Below are positions 5,358 to 5,708 of a stretch of 5,708 bases of DNA, piece after piece; the stretch's first letter is position 1; every line of letters starts with the position of its first letter. The translations under genes and the position numbers were made by a program. Source of the DNA: Treponema sp. Lineage in GTDB: Bacteria > Spirochaetota > Spirochaetia > Treponematales > Breznakiellaceae. The notes below the pieces were generated by a model. The model was not told where the DNA came from, did no database searches, and saw nothing but the letters and a program-made list of their open reading frames with translations. The stretch covers positions 1 to 5,708 of the forward strand of contig JAITLF010000188.1 of assembly GCA_031278025.1 (NCBI GenBank), read 5' to 3'.

Positions 5358-5504
5358 TCAGCTGCCGGTAGTACCGCCGGTACTGCCGCCAGAAACCGCG
5401 CCGGACATCATGATGACGTCTGGCGAGGCGTCGTAGCCGCCGCCAGCGGCGCCGTTTCCGCCGTAGCCGCCGGCGGCGGTAAGGGAACCTGTGGCGGCTG
5501 TTCC
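5358..5504 (-). other. Possible 3' remnant of a glycine-rich protein gene
   Basis: On the minus strand, after a TAG at 5507-5505, a frame reads GTAATGSLTAAGGYGGNG, then GYDASPDVIMMSGAVSGG and ends STGGTTGS before TGA 5360-5358. The mixed glycine codons and the non-repetitive DASPDVIMMSG stretch look like a real C-terminal tail. However, there is no upstream in-frame coding, and the CCG-rich DNA could give glycine runs by chance. No family is recognised. Confidence 0.3.
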
Positions 5505-5506
5505 CT
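5482..5506. repeat. Inverted repeat AGGGAAC / GTTCCCT
   Basis: Seven-base arms at 5482-5488 and 5500-5506 are separated by 11 bases. No T tract follows on either strand, so it is not a typical terminator. On the minus strand it coincides with the upstream edge of the glycine-rich reading. Confidence 0.5.
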
Positions 5507-5566
5507 AAGAATGTTTAATCCGCTCGCCCCGGGCTCCCCATGTGCCAACCCGCGCCGGCTTTCCTC

Positions 5567-5632
5567 ACCCCCGGTTGTTCTGCTCAGCACCCCGGTTGTT
5601 CTGCTCAGAGACGAAACCGTTCTGCTCTGAAC
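5567..5632. repeat. Three degenerate ~22-bp tandem repeats
   Basis: CCCCGGTTGTTCTGCTCAG occurs at about 5570-5588 and 5590-5608, and a diverged copy, AAACCGTTCTGCTCTGA, at about 5614-5630. Read on the minus strand they give the peptide repeat LSRTTG, but the surrounding frame has no recognisable protein character. Confidence 0.6.
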
Positions 5633-5658
5633 AGAATTTATTCCCCTAAATCCGCTCC

Positions 5659-5683
5659 ATTGAGGTTTTGGAACAGCCTCAAT
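5659..5683. repeat. Inverted repeat ATTGAGG / CCTCAAT
   Basis: Perfect 7-base arms at 5659-5665 and 5677-5683 with an 11-base loop TTTTGGAACAG. No T run follows directly on either strand. It could be a small operator-like site or part of an RNA element that continues beyond the window. Confidence 0.5.
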
Positions 5684-5708
5684 AAGCACGTCTGTTTTCA
5701 AAGGCTCA

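Noticed and set aside
5033..5436. Open frames on both strands encoding KNTF/RKPGF or KCFCAAQ repeat peptides
   Set aside because: The 21-bp period is a multiple of three and the unit lacks stops in several frames, so open frames arise automatically. No start with a ribosome-binding site and no sequence outside the array supports a protein.
5408..5701. 97-residue minus-strand frame from TTG 5701
   Set aside because: It is low-complexity, shaped by the 22-bp repeats and CCG runs, with no recognisable domain and no convincing ribosome-binding site visible.

Overview
The window looks like a GC-rich spirochaete chromosome, most likely a Treponema of the termite-gut type. This is inferred from the protein character and the gene set der / Rsm22-like / ddl; no 16S or other marker is present. 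All three intact genes lie on the minus strand and are read right to left: der (ribosome-assembly GTPase), then 4 bases later an Rsm22/METTL17-type methyltransferase-like protein carrying the four cysteines expected of an Fe-S site, then after about 110 bases of tandem repeats ddl (D-alanine--D-alanine ligase). The first two form a tightly coupled ribosome-related pair. ddl, a peptidoglycan-precursor enzyme, may ride on the same transcript but has its own strong Shine-Dalgarno sequence.

Left end (1-606): two decayed phage-type genes abut head to head. On the minus strand is an XRE helix-turn-helix / S24-type repressor that lacks a start codon and runs off the window. On the plus strand is the C-terminal end of a D12-class DNA adenine methylase, broken by a one-base frameshift in a G run. 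Their truncated 5' ends meet near base 370, which suggests a deletion scar of a former prophage or similar element. ORF callers miss both because neither has a start codon.

Middle-left non-coding region (607-999): no gene is supported. It holds a long imperfect inverted repeat (about 750-887) that looks like a MITE or a long RNA hairpin, and a family of GC-rich repeats of about 20 bp (680-699 and 901-982) directly downstream of ddl.

Right end (4996-5708): no intact gene is supported. It holds a strong intrinsic terminator pointing away from der, and an unusual array of exactly twelve 21-bp units (5092-5343). Each unit has a symmetric A-tract/T-tract or AAACCCGGGTTT core and a GC-rich separator. 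Beyond the array are a glycine-rich reading on the minus strand that may be the tail of a decayed gene, two hairpins, and a degenerate 22-bp tandem repeat. The array is the most unusual item: its period is two turns of B-DNA, and it sits just upstream of the der operon.

Small repeats recur throughout. They have entered the coding sequence of ddl (an in-frame 36-nt repeat of a palindrome), the spacer carrying the ddl ribosome-binding site, and the stop codon of the Rsm22-like gene.
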